This document shows, one piece after another, positions 1-5,634 of a DNA stretch of 5,778 nucleotides (its first letter is position 1; each line of letters opens with the position of its first letter). This DNA comes from Thermoplasmata archaeon. Lineage in GTDB: Archaea > Thermoplasmatota > Thermoplasmata > Thermoplasmatales > Thermoplasmataceae. Position numbers and translations under genes: made by a program. The stretch spans positions 1 through 5,778 of the forward strand of contig JAJZXP010000351.1 of NCBI GenBank assembly GCA_021806345.1, written 5' to 3'. Under the pieces are notes generated by a model. It saw only the letters and a list, made by a program, of their open reading frames with translations. It did not search any database and was not told where the DNA came from.

Positions 1-125
1 ACCCAAGATGGCTGGTCCCAAAGCGATTCGGAGTTGGCTATACACTCAATTTCGGTCACCCGGGGACTATAGCTCTCATAACCTTGCCATTCGTGATCAT
101 CCTGATCGCAATCTTTCTTCACTGA
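1..125 (+). CDS. 3' end of a small membrane protein with a DUF5808-like motif (partial)
   Basis: The frame starting at base 3 is open from the window edge to TGA at 123-125 and gives 40 C-terminal residues. The first half carries VPKRFGVGYTLNFGHP. This resembles the short motif of DUF5808 membrane proteins (PKR-G-GWTLNFG-P type), an uncharacterised family of archaea and bacteria. The rest (TIALITLPFVIILIAIFLH) is one hydrophobic membrane-spanning segment that ends two residues before the stop. The other two forward frames also read through but give polar, non-family sequence. The gene start lies outside the window. G+C is about 50%, like the transposase remnant next to it and unlike the Argonaute island, so this is probably native chromosome. 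The family name is from memory of the motif; function is unknown. Confidence 0.55.
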   Translation, partial: PRWLVPKRFGVGYTLNFGHPGTIALITLPFVIILIAIFLH

Positions 126-162
126 CGACAGGTCGACCCTGAATCCAACTACGGATGGTGTT

Positions 163-171
163 AAAAAAAAA
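163..171 (-). terminator. Candidate oligo-T terminator behind the transposase remnant
   Basis: Nine consecutive A on the plus strand give a T9 run on the minus strand, about 100 bases beyond the stop of the minus-strand transposase fragment. Archaeal RNA polymerase terminates at U-rich runs without needing a hairpin, so this could end minus-strand transcription. No stem is visible in front of it, and it may simply be a chance homopolymer. Confidence 0.3.
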
Positions 172-274
172 TCATTTACACGATTCAACGCACCAAGGAG
201 GGGTGGGGAAGTGGAGAGTCCCGTTTTCTTACTACATCGCAACAAGAGTCCTACAAAGTGGCTCTAGAACTTTT

Positions 275-625
275 CTATCGATGAGAGAATACGAATATCT
301 CCATCCACTCTGTAAAATGATCCCTTAGGCCTGCAAGAATATCAGTGGAAATGTTGTGTAACATGAAGGAAGAACCGTATTCCTTCACCGATACCCGGTC
401 GTATCTATTCATCATCCGTTTCGTCTTTGGTTCAATAAGACCCTCGGGTGTTATGCGCCCCTGAAACTCATCCGTCCTGAGCTGGGATCTTTTCTTAGTG
501 CTGTTCCAGTGGCTTGACACCCTGTACAGATAGGACCTGTCCTCACGCTTTGCCACAAGCGTACCCTTTGTCCTGTATCTCAAGACCCGGTCCGGATACT
601 GATTCCTTTTAATGTGGTTAGCCAT
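275..625 (-). pseudogene. Truncated N-terminal fragment of an IS1634/IS4-like transposase
   Basis: The 116-residue frame matches the N-terminal region of archaeal IS1634/IS4-type DDE transposases. It has the segment YLYRVSSHWNSTKKRSQ followed by QGRITPEGLIEPK, then VKEYGSSFMLHNIS, then DHFTEWMEIFVFS. Intact members run several hundred residues and carry the catalytic DDE residues after this point. Here the frame stops at 275-277 and none of the catalytic core follows. In the next frame, bases 279 to 232 read DRKVLEPLCRTLVAM before another stop, so a frameshift plus truncation is likely. I place the start at ATG 625 rather than GTG 634 because a TATA-like box lies about 26 bases upstream of 625. 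G+C is near 50%, unlike the island on its other side. The exact IS family is uncertain. No inverted terminal repeats were found. Confidence 0.65.
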
Positions 626-646
626 ATTATGCACATACTTAATACT

Positions 647-656
647 AAACTATAAG
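647..656 (-). promoter_or_regulatory. TATA-like box of the transposase remnant
   Basis: On the minus strand this reads TCTTATAGTT, centred about 26-27 bases before the ATG at 625. That is the spacing of an archaeal TATA box for a leaderless transcript. It supports ATG 625 over the upstream GTG at 634 as the original start. Confidence 0.4.
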
Positions 657-673
657 AATATTTCTGTGGGAAC

Positions 674-693
674 CGTAAACACAAAAATTTACG
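674..693. repeat. Small inverted repeat upstream of the nuclease-APAZ operon
   Basis: CGTAAA and TTTACG form perfect 6-base arms around an 8-base A-rich spacer, about 90-105 bases before the operon start and close to the change in base composition. It could be an operator or part of an insertion scar. Short arms like this also arise by chance in AT-rich DNA. Confidence 0.25.
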
Positions 694-744
694 AAAATAT
701 ATTATGAAAAAGCACAAAAGTTAGAGATTAAAGTAGAATGCGAA

Positions 745-754
745 TATTTATTTA
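745..754 (+). promoter_or_regulatory. Candidate TATA box of the nuclease-APAZ/pAgo operon
   Basis: TATTTATTTA is centred about 31 bases before ATG 781, close to the archaeal TATA position for a start-proximal or leaderless transcript. A second AT-rich box (TATAAATATA, 761-770) is only 15 bases before the ATG. It would place transcription start inside the coding region, before the nuclease helix, so I prefer the first. No Shine-Dalgarno sequence precedes ATG 781, which fits leaderless initiation. Confidence 0.45.
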
Positions 755-780
755 GGTTCATATAAATATAACACCACTAA

Positions 781-2250
781 ATGCCATTTATTAGCCCCGG
801 TAAGAGAAGAGAATCCACTAACTGGACTGCGAAGCAATATACTGAAGCAATTAGAAAATACCTAGAGGCTAAAGGCTACGCAATGTTTCACGATGCTGCA
901 ATTGAAGGGACTTTTGCAGATATGGTTTTCTATCCAACTACTTCAACAAAAGTGAAATCTATAATCTGGGTTGAGGCAAAATACAGTGAAAAGAGTATAG
1001 AGGATAAAGATCTTAGAATTGAGATCATCAAATACCTCGAAGAATGGCTTAAGTTAACCCCAGAGAAAAGGTATACATTCTATCTATTCGTTAAGAGAGC
1101 GAAATCCCCGAAGAAGTGGGAAAAACTCATTAAATTTAGTGATAAAGATTTCATAAAGGAGTGGTTAGTTAAATCGATTGAAGAAGATCAGAACGAGTAT
1201 GTTGCTGAGGCATTAACGACCAGATTCGATGAAATAGGTGAATTTTTTATCACCTCCTATGTCGTAGACATCGATATTCCTGCGTTAACTTCAATAACAA
1301 AGGACTTAGAAGGCGAATCAGTGTTCTCATCTAGAAGAGCAGCAGAAAAAGACCTAAAATCAATGGAAGCTCGAATTAACGTAGGGATGAAGAGAGACAA
1401 ATTATATGCAAACATGTTGAAGTTATATATACCCGAAAGTTACGCAATAATAGAGTATGATAATATTCTGAATGCTCATTTGGATCAAAATAGATACGAT
1501 TTACCACCATTTGCAAATCTTTCGAGTGATGAGTTAGTAACTATTAATGATGTCAAGATTTTAAAAAGGTTTGAAGTCTTGAAAGGGACTTACAAAATTG
1601 TCTCATTGGGTGAAATCGAAAAGGAACATCCAATTCCTCTTGCTTTCCTTCAAAATCAAGTGATAGGGAGATTCTTCATGTGGAAAGGAGCACAGCCAGT
1701 CGAAGATAAAAAACTATATTTTTTTCCGTTGGACGATAAAAATTCTCCAATAAAAATAGTTGGAATCAATAAAAAACCTGTTCAAGTTTCAAAGCCACTG
1801 TTTCAAAAAAAAGAGCCTCTGGACGAACAATCCCCTTTCCTAATGGACATATTTGAAACCGAAGAAAGGAAGTTTAATTTCGGTTTTCACAAGGCTTTCA
1901 GGGTAAAAACAATGAAGATCTGGGATGACTACTATGTTTCCTTGACAATTAAGAAACTCTATACTAAAGATGGAAAGAACCCAGTTGACGGTAACAAAGC
2001 TAGAAGGATTGACAAGCACTTCCGAAATACAATGTACAATACTAGTGATTCCTACAAGAGCGTGGCATTATCACTCTTGAATCAACTAAAAAACTCAAAA
2101 GATAGAGCTCAATTTGAAGATGGCATTCTTTCCAATTACAAGATTGGGGAGATCTTGGAGTTGCCTACACCATCTTCTCCAGTAACAATAGAACAAAACC
2201 AAAATGTGCTTGAGCTAGAATTTGACGAAACACCTGAGGATGATTTATGA
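781..2250 (+). CDS. PD-(D/E)XK nuclease-APAZ fusion, effector subunit of a SPARDA-like short Argonaute system
   Basis: This 489-residue protein is the likely effector partner of the short Argonaute encoded downstream. Residues 15-33 form a helix (WTAKQYTEAIRKYLEAKGY). They are followed by D47 in ADMVF and by E65-A-K67 in IIWVEAKYS, giving the D-x17-E-x-K layout of a PD-(D/E)XK nuclease of Mrr/DREN type. Residues about 285-440 look like APAZ, the domain that stands in for the N-PAZ lobe missing from short Argonautes. Supporting segments are YFFPLDD (313-319), FGFHKAFRV (367-375), YYVSLTIKKLYTKDG (384-398) and RRIDKHFRN (408-416). The last 13 residues contain seven Asp/Glu. The TGA overlaps the next ATG as ATGA, so the two proteins are probably made in a fixed ratio and form a heterodimer. 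In known SPARDA, target recognition switches on non-specific DNA (and RNA) degradation. Seen: motifs, operon. Known: family behaviour. Inferred: activity here. A DUF4365-type nuclease is less likely because the motif is EAK, not QVK. Confidence 0.85.
   Translation: MPFISPGKRRESTNWTAKQYTEAIRKYLEAKGYAMFHDAAIEGTFADMVFYPTTSTKVKSIIWVEAKYSEKSIEDKDLRIEIIKYLEEWLKLTPEKRYTFYLFVKRAKSPKKWEKLIKFSDKDFIKEWLVKSIEEDQNEYVAEALTTRFDEIGEFFITSYVVDIDIPALTSITKDLEGESVFSSRRAAEKDLKSMEARINVGMKRDKLYANMLKLYIPESYAIIEYDNILNAHLDQNRYDLPPFANLSSDELVTINDVKILKRFEVLKGTYKIVSLGEIEKEHPIPLAFLQNQVIGRFFMWKGAQPVEDKKLYFFPLDDKNSPIKIVGINKKPVQVSKPLFQKKEPLDEQSPFLMDIFETEERKFNFGFHKAFRVKTMKIWDDYYVSLTIKKLYTKDGKNPVDGNKARRIDKHFRNTMYNTSDSYKSVALSLLNQLKNSKDRAQFEDGILSNYKIGEILELPTPSSPVTIEQNQNVLELEFDETPEDDL
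2235..2239 (+). promoter_or_regulatory. Possible ribosome binding site for the pAgo gene
   Basis: TGAGG lies 7 bases before ATG 2247 and is complementary to the usual archaeal 16S rRNA 3' end. It is inside the last codons of the upstream gene (Pro-Glu-Asp-Asp), so the match could be a by-product of coding. Translational coupling through the ATGA overlap is the other way the gene could be started. Confidence 0.4.
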
Positions 2251-3692
2251 AGTTCGACGTTTTGGATGAAGAACCCCTTATTTTCGGTTCTGGACGTGAG
2301 TGCATAGATCCAAAACTTGGAATTAATCTCTATGGACCTTCAAGTTGGGACGGGTCAACTGAAAAAGAAATAATAGCTGGTATCGTCGGGACAAATTCTT
2401 CTATTGGTCAATTCTTAATGATGCTTGAGAAATTAAGACAGAGAACTAACATCAGTGGTGATCCTAAACCTTGGAAACGGGAGTTTCCGGGGTTAGGGCC
2501 AAAATCACCGTTACATTTTGATATTGTGATTGGAAAAGATATGAGAGAGTTGATTTTAGAGGAAGAGGAGGAAAAAGCACTATCGGCAAGTTCAAGAAAA
2601 CAAAGAATTCTCAACGCTTGTAAATTGTATGAAGAAAAATTTACAAACTTAATGTCGACAGTCCACCCAGCTCCAGAAATAGTTTACGTGCCTTTGTCTA
2701 GAAATCTTATTGAAAGAACAAAAGACCTTTACTTTGAAACAGACAGAATCAGTTATGAACGTAGGACTATGCAACCTAGAGTTTACAAGACACAGATTCC
2801 ACTATTTGATTTCCATCATTTCTTGAAAGTTGTGGGATTTAAATGGAATATCACAACACAGATGGTCAGGCCTAGTACTTATGAAATGACAAGTTCAGGA
2901 CAACAGGATTTGGCCACCTCCTTTTGGAATTTCTCCGTTGCTACCTATTACAAAGCTACTGGAACACCATGGAAATTAGCAAACTTGGACGAGGAAACTT
3001 GTTACGTTGGAATAGCATTTTATCAAGATCCAAGTGAAGAAGAATCAAACATGCGCACAAGTATGGCACACGTTTATCTCAAATCTGGAGAAAGTCAAAT
3101 CATTAGAGGAATGGGATTCAGATGGGAAAGAAAAGAAGGAAGAGAGCCACATTTGGATTCGAATCAAGCTAAAGTAATACTGTCCAAAGTTATCGACTTG
3201 TTCGAATCCCAAAAACGACGAAAACCACTTAGAGTAGTAGTTCACAAGAGTTCAGACTACAGAGAAGAAGAAATAGAAGGATTTACAAGAGCTGCTGATT
3301 CAATAGAAAAATTAGACCTAATACACATATATAGTCGAAGCGATAAACGGTTTTTCTACAACGATAACCCTTATCCTCCTTTAAGAGGGACATTGATACA
3401 AGGCAAAAAGAGTCCAGCTTTCCTATATACAACAGGTTTCATTCGTGCTTTGGGAACATACCCAGGAAGCTCTGTCCCTTGGCCTTTAGAATTCGAGTGG
3501 GCAAAGAAATCTAGTCGTGTTGAAATCCTGGCTAAGGATATCCTAGCCCTCACCCGGTTAGATTGGAACAATAGTGATTACTGTAAATCCCAACCTGTTA
3601 CAATATCTGTATCACATAAAGTTGGAGAAATATTGGCAGAGAGCAGTTCTAAGAAAATTGACCCCCCTGCATCGTATAGTTATTACATGTAG
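2247..3692 (+). CDS. Short prokaryotic Argonaute (MID-PIWI), catalytically inactive
   Basis: This 481-residue protein lacks N and PAZ domains and fits the size of short pAgos. The N-terminus (EEPLIFGSGRE, residues 8-18, then GINLYGP at 25-31, EIIAGIVG at 41-48 and FPGLGP at 80-85) is the usual short-pAgo opening. The MID domain has K194, Q205 and K236 (HHFLK, TTQMV, YYKATGTPW) in places consistent with the 5'-phosphate guide pocket. PIWI starts at YVGIAF (253-258), where A257 replaces the first catalytic Asp. VVHKSSD (331-337) has HK where slicers have the second Asp. FLYTTGF (392-398), PWPLEFEW (411-418), LALTRLDWNN (433-442) and PVTISVSHKVGEI (450-462) complete the domain. It should therefore bind guide and target without cutting. 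In characterised SPARDA the guide is RNA and the target is DNA. The partner nuclease is encoded immediately upstream with a 4-base overlap. The stop is one base from the stop of a convergent small gene. Confidence 0.9.
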   Translation: MKFDVLDEEPLIFGSGRECIDPKLGINLYGPSSWDGSTEKEIIAGIVGTNSSIGQFLMMLEKLRQRTNISGDPKPWKREFPGLGPKSPLHFDIVIGKDMRELILEEEEEKALSASSRKQRILNACKLYEEKFTNLMSTVHPAPEIVYVPLSRNLIERTKDLYFETDRISYERRTMQPRVYKTQIPLFDFHHFLKVVGFKWNITTQMVRPSTYEMTSSGQQDLATSFWNFSVATYYKATGTPWKLANLDEETCYVGIAFYQDPSEEESNMRTSMAHVYLKSGESQIIRGMGFRWERKEGREPHLDSNQAKVILSKVIDLFESQKRRKPLRVVVHKSSDYREEEIEGFTRAADSIEKLDLIHIYSRSDKRFFYNDNPYPPLRGTLIQGKKSPAFLYTTGFIRALGTYPGSSVPWPLEFEWAKKSSRVEILAKDILALTRLDWNNSDYCKSQPVTISVSHKVGEILAESSSKKIDPPASYSYYM

Positions 3693-3693
3693 T

Positions 3694-3915
3694 CTAAAAT
3701 TTACTTCTTCTCAAAGCATCTCTAAGAGTCAAGTTGACAAACCCACTAGCGTCGTCATCATCGATATTCCTTATTATTGTGTTGTAAACGTCTTGTTTAA
3801 CAGATACCATTGGCATATTGGTTTCACCTCCAGTCAATATAATTCTCACTCCGGCGTTAAACGTTTGTAATCTGTTTGTCGATAGCTGAAATAGATAATA
3901 ATCAGTGATATTCAT
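3694..3915 (-). CDS. Small protein of unknown function with a possible ribbon-helix-helix C-terminus
   Basis: This 73-residue frame is probably a real gene. Its ATG at 3915 has a TATA-like element centred 27 bases upstream, and the protein has a sensible secondary-structure pattern. Residues 36-41 (MVSVKQ) could be a strand, 42-50 a helix, 51-55 an acidic turn (IDDDD), and 58-71 (GFVNLTLRDALRRS) a second amphipathic helix. That strand-helix-helix order and the LRDALRR ending resemble ribbon-helix-helix DNA-binding proteins such as CopG or antitoxins. The similarity is weak and is inference only. Residues 1-35 match nothing I recognise. The gene converges on the Argonaute gene with one base between stops, and diverges from the membrane protein gene across 45 bases, so it could regulate that gene. 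It may instead be an orphan protein without DNA binding. Confidence 0.5.
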   Translation of the reverse strand: MNITDYYLFQLSTNRLQTFNAGVRIILTGGETNMPMVSVKQDVYNTIIRNIDDDDASGFVNLTLRDALRRSKF

Positions 3916-3927
3916 GGCGTTGTATTC

Positions 3928-3935
3928 AAATATTA
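3928..3935 (+). promoter_or_regulatory. TATA-like box of the membrane protein gene
   Basis: AAATATTA is centred about 29-30 bases before ATG 3961. The spacing suits a leaderless or nearly leaderless archaeal transcript. The same eight bases recur at 3939-3946, one helical turn away. Confidence 0.4.
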
Positions 3936-3936
3936 C

Positions 3937-3948
3937 TAAAATATTAAA
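3937..3948 (-). promoter_or_regulatory. TATA-like box of the small divergent gene
   Basis: On the minus strand this reads TTTAATATTTTA, centred 27 bases before the ATG at 3915, the classical archaeal TATA distance for a leaderless mRNA. It lies within a few bases of the plus-strand box for the membrane protein gene, so the two promoters must share or compete for TBP/TFB. Confidence 0.45.
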
Positions 3949-3956
3949 TGACGTCA
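3949..3956. repeat. Perfect palindrome TGACGTCA in the divergent intergenic region
   Basis: An 8-base perfect palindrome ends five bases before ATG 3961. Its place between two promoters is where an operator for a dimeric regulator would be. The site is short, and the neighbouring small protein as its binder is a guess. Confidence 0.3.
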
Positions 3957-3960
3957 GAAA

Positions 3961-4599
3961 ATGAGCAACTCGTTAAGGAAACGTCTAAAGAAGTTACCTA
4001 CAGGGGCATTGCATTCATTCTTTTTCGTAGTGGTATTTGCATTCTTGTATTTTGTGTACATGATTGTGAGTCTATTAGTTCTGATCTACGATTACCCTTT
4101 TTACCAATGGATGGAGTCCGTGAGTACCTCAACCCTATTTGGAAGTCATATCGCGTTGAATTACATCGGATTCGTTACTCCCTTTGTAATCAGTCTGACA
4201 CTATTGATTTTACTCTTTGTAACGGGTAAAGTCAATTTGAATCGAAAATACACTTCTCTGATGATTCTCTTACTTGTTCTTGACACGCTATTTTCCTTGT
4301 TTGTTTTTGAACCTAGAATAATAACTTCATCTGGTGGAGGACCGAATCTGCCTGCAATGGTAATTGTTATTTTGTATGTGGCGTACCTAGCATTTTCAGA
4401 TTCAACTAGAGAAGGATTTTTTTTATCCTACACACTTGGTTATGTAATTGGAGCCATTAGTGATATAGAATCAATAACCCATGCTACTAGAAACACTACC
4501 TTCGGAGGAGGCGGCTTTATGGATGTAGACTTTGTCTTTCCATTAATTATATTCATCTCATATTGGATGGAACATTACTTCGCAATGAAACATCGATAA
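3961..4599 (+). CDS. Six-helix integral membrane protein, function unknown
   Basis: This 212-residue protein begins with a basic cytoplasmic stretch (MSNSLRKRLKK). It has hydrophobic segments at about 19-43, 65-88, 98-116, 130-146, 152-168 and 189-204, with a charged end (KHR). The pattern predicts both termini inside. A loop rich in glycine (SSGGGPN, 123-129) lies between helices 3 and 4. The last two helices flank D168 (AISDIE) and a GGGGFMDVD stretch (182-190). The Gly-rich and Asp arrangement is faintly reminiscent of DUF1614-type or GxGD-type membrane proteins, but I cannot assign a family. The start ATG 3961 fits the TATA-like box upstream. An ATG at 3948 is in another frame. It shares a 45-base divergent promoter region with a small putative regulator. 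It lies downstream of the Argonaute genes but is not in their operon, since the minus-strand gene intervenes. Confidence 0.8.
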   Translation: MSNSLRKRLKKLPTGALHSFFFVVVFAFLYFVYMIVSLLVLIYDYPFYQWMESVSTSTLFGSHIALNYIGFVTPFVISLTLLILLFVTGKVNLNRKYTSLMILLLVLDTLFSLFVFEPRIITSSGGGPNLPAMVIVILYVAYLAFSDSTREGFFLSYTLGYVIGAISDIESITHATRNTTFGGGGFMDVDFVFPLIIFISYWMEHYFAMKHR

Positions 4600-4616
4600 A
4601 ATATTACAATTTATTA

Positions 4617-4641
4617 TATTGAGCTCTTATATTAATGCGGT
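4617..4641 (+). repeat. Imperfect direct repeat, left copy (possible attachment-site relic)
   Basis: TATTGAGCTCTTATATTAAT followed by GCGGT matches 5635-5660 (TATTGAACTTTTATAATAAT, then GCAGGT). There are three substitutions and one single-base gap. The right copy abuts and enters the 3' end of the tRNA-Gly gene. The two copies bracket the second nuclease-like gene. It could be a decayed attachment site left by integration at the tRNA. The match is mostly A/T, so chance or a shared terminator-like sequence is possible. Confidence 0.4.
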
Positions 4642-4673
4642 CGATATTATTCTTCACAAATTTACTAATACAT

Positions 4674-5567
4674 TCAGATTTCAGACAAATCAGTCTCCAT
4701 CTCAAATTCAAGAAATTGGTTAATTAAGGGTGATATCCAATATAGACGGATCCCTTTATAACCATCGCCGTTCATAGGATTTGTGATGAAGTAGGTTGGA
4801 CTACCTATTGCAAAAATCCTTTTATCGAAGTATTTTCTGAAATATTTCACATTTTCGGTAGCATGCCTTTCTATCTGTTGTTCCAAATGTTTATCAAATT
4901 GACTTTGACTTCTCTTGTTGAGTTTTTCATAATCAGTGTGCAATCTTTCGTATTCTAAATTATCTGACAATTCTGAGAAATTAAATGTGCCAGGTGAAAC
5001 TACGCAGTCTACAAGTTTGGAATGGCCATCAGGATCATACGTGCACACTCTGACTAATGAGACTTCATTTATACCATAATAAGGTGTACCTTCATTGTCA
5101 ATTTTCTCAGGACCTAAAATGAGTACTTCGTAACGCTTACTATTGCAGTATGGACAAAATTCAAAGTTTACATCAATAAAGTCTATAAGTTCATCAGTTT
5201 TTCTATTCATTAGCGCAATGAAGTAACTCATTTTATTATTCTGAAATGGTTCATAATCTGAGAATTTCTTTACATCAAGGTTGGTAGTTACATCAATACG
5301 GCAAGACTTACCATTGTATGTACCTGCGAAGTCACGTTTATCGCCTATATCTCTTGCTAAGGTCAAACCATAATCAGTACCATACTTATCATAAAAATTC
5401 AACTCAGCCTTTAACCCGTAAAGGTGTGGATTTATGGTCTTTTTTCTGATGTCTGTAACTAGGTATTCGAAAGTATCGTCCTTACCTTCAGTGGGATTGT
5501 GATACTTGTAAAACAGTGAATCCCTGAGATTGTTGTAATAAGAAGCAGGACTGGATGGACGCGTCAT
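4674..5567 (-). CDS. Putative PD-(D/E)XK nuclease-like protein with a CPYC zinc-knuckle motif
   Basis: I do not recognise a named family for this 297-residue soluble protein. Residues 50-101 look like a restriction-endonuclease-type core. A helix contains E55 (YGLKAELNFYDKY). D79 follows in KRDFAGTYNGK, then a strand with D92 in CRIDVTTN, and K100/K101. The last catalytic position (D92-V-T94) has Thr where Lys is usual, so K100 may substitute, or the fold may be inactive or different. C138 and C141 (FCPYC) could bind metal together with C175 and C188. Residues about 203-250 are highly charged and helical. The ATG at 5567 has a TATA-like box 27 bases upstream and no Shine-Dalgarno sequence. 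The gene lies on the same strand as, and just downstream of, tRNA-Gly and converges on the membrane protein gene. Its AT-rich composition and island position suggest a defence nuclease, but that is inference. Confidence 0.75.
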   Translation of the reverse strand: MTRPSSPASYYNNLRDSLFYKYHNPTEGKDDTFEYLVTDIRKKTINPHLYGLKAELNFYDKYGTDYGLTLARDIGDKRDFAGTYNGKSCRIDVTTNLDVKKFSDYEPFQNNKMSYFIALMNRKTDELIDFIDVNFEFCPYCNSKRYEVLILGPEKIDNEGTPYYGINEVSLVRVCTYDPDGHSKLVDCVVSPGTFNFSELSDNLEYERLHTDYEKLNKRSQSQFDKHLEQQIERHATENVKYFRKYFDKRIFAIGSPTYFITNPMNGDGYKGIRLYWISPLINQFLEFEMETDLSEI

Positions 5568-5588
5568 TAACTATTGATATATTGAGGT

Positions 5589-5598
5589 GTATTTATTA
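5589..5598 (-). promoter_or_regulatory. TATA box of the second nuclease-like gene
   Basis: On the minus strand this reads TAATAAATAC, centred 27 bases before the ATG at 5567. Both sequence and distance suit an archaeal TATA box with leaderless transcription. It supports ATG 5567 as the start. Confidence 0.5.
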
Positions 5599-5634
5599 CC
5601 TTCACATAAAGAACGTGGTTGCTACTTATTACTA

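Noticed and set aside
700..723. Short ATG-led frame in the upstream region of the nuclease-APAZ gene
   Set aside because: It stops after six codons and has no sign of being translated.
2408..3571. Three minus-strand open frames of 66-68 codons inside the Argonaute gene
   Set aside because: They lie opposite well-supported MID-PIWI coding sequence, are short, and show no motifs.
3574..3870. 98-codon plus-strand open frame overlapping the end of the Argonaute gene
   Set aside because: It overlaps the conserved PIWI C-terminus in another frame and then runs antisense to the small minus-strand gene; it has no promoter and no protein-like pattern.
3948..4229. 93-codon plus-strand open frame starting 13 bases before the membrane protein
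   Set aside because: It is in a different frame from a clear six-helix membrane protein and gives mixed-composition sequence without helices or motifs.
4503..4513. GGAGGAGG resembling a strong ribosome binding site
   Set aside because: It is inside the membrane protein gene and encodes its glycine run; no start codon at a suitable distance opens a useful frame.
4600..4673. Possible hairpin terminator between the converging membrane protein and nuclease-like genes
   Set aside because: The stretch is AT-rich but shows no convincing stem or long T run on either strand; only the imperfect repeat at 4617-4641 stands out.
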